In this document: positions 63,913 to 64,000 of the stretch, in pieces
How the letters are laid out: the number at the start of each line of letters is the position of its first letter
Position numbering within the stretch: position 1 is the stretch's first letter
The notes under the pieces: generated by a model
What the model was told of the DNA's origin: nothing
The model's input: the letters and a program-made list of their open reading frames with translations, nothing else
The model's database searches: none
Position numbers and translations under genes: made by a program
NCBI GenBank assembly: GCA_037693485.1
Contig: CM075346.1
Span: forward strand, 59,205,001 to 59,269,000
Length of the DNA: 64,000 nucleotides
Source: Kitagawia praeruptora
Lineage: Eukaryota; Streptophyta; Magnoliopsida; Apiales; Apiaceae
Direction: 5' to 3'

Positions 63913-64000
63913 TGTTAACTCGAATAACTTGTAGAAGGGGGGGGTTGAATACAAGTTATATAATCGTGTCTGATTTTTGCTTGATTATATGAACAAGAAT
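63913..64000 (-). repeat. 5' LTR of element E, cut by the window end
   Basis: Matches 52495-52584 exactly except for a shorter G run. The rest lies beyond the window. Confidence 0.9.

Larger units (their letters stand above)
52495..64000 (-). mobile_element. Element E: Ty1/copia Sirevirus-like, youngest copy, intact gag and pol frames
   Basis: Minus-strand order: 5' LTR (from 63913, cut by the window end), PBS, gag (763 codons), pol (about 1,110 codons), antisense ORF, accessory ORF (broken), polypurine tract, 3' LTR (52495-53230). Visible parts of the two LTRs differ only in the length of a G run (10 versus 8). E is the same family as D but in the opposite orientation. It is inserted in G, with the left flank CAAAG. 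Confidence 0.92.

Noticed and set aside
1..64000. CRISPR arrays, rRNA, prokaryotic operons
   Set aside because: The repeats are LTR motifs with irregular spacing and the coding content is plant retrotransposon throughout.

Overview
This window is plant (eudicot-type) heterochromatin-like DNA made almost entirely of nested LTR retrotransposons. I found no host gene, rRNA, tRNA gene or CRISPR array. The evidence for a plant is the Ty1/copia polyproteins with plant initiator-tRNA-Met primer sites (TGGTATCAGAGC), an Athila/Tat-like Ty3/gypsy element with a TGGCGCCG primer site, very large accessory ORFs downstream of pol as in the Sirevirus (SIRE/Maximus) lineage, and LTRs that start TGTAACGCCCC. 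The species cannot be named from the sequence.

Layout, with letters I assign. B (10170-18309, +) is the oldest layer: a decayed copia element with pol and accessory ORF. A (1-10169, +) is a copia element whose 3' LTR ends inside B's pol; A itself carries a ~0.65 kb insertion (H) in its protease. D (+) is inserted in B's accessory ORF: 5' LTR at 18310-19068, the first codons of gag to 19176, then gag/pol/accessory ORF at 34721-43855. C (+, 19177-34720, about 15.5 kb) is inserted in D's gag with a visible 5-bp target duplication. C has an unusual three-LTR tandem structure and its 3' LTR carries a LINE-like insertion. F (-, from 43856) is a gypsy element with only gag and protease, inserted in D's accessory ORF. 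G (from 50899) starts inside F's right LTR. E (-, 52495 to past the window end) is inserted in G. E is the youngest copia copy, with uninterrupted gag and pol frames, and belongs to the same family as D but lies in the opposite orientation.

Each copia family has the plan LTR - PBS - gag (several zinc knuckles) - pol (protease, integrase, reverse transcriptase, RNase H) - spacer - giant accessory ORF - polypurine tract - LTR. In A, B, D and E the pol/accessory spacer also holds a small gene-like ORF of about 85-120 codons (antisense in B, D and E, sense in A), with TATA-like and poly(A)-like signals. Gag and pol are in different frames and meet at a conserved splice-acceptor-like TTTGCAG/GG.

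The most interesting pattern is that each copia family carries its own short repeated motif: TTCGA(GA/TA)(A/T)CTC in C, ATCCGTTGATG in A, AATCCTGATGA in B/D/E. The motif clusters in the LTR and again in the pol/accessory spacer, often in the opposite orientation. Together with a fast-diverging family-specific accessory protein, this resembles the motif-plus-factor design of sequence-specific anti-silencing systems known from VANDAL DNA transposons. That link is a hypothesis here.
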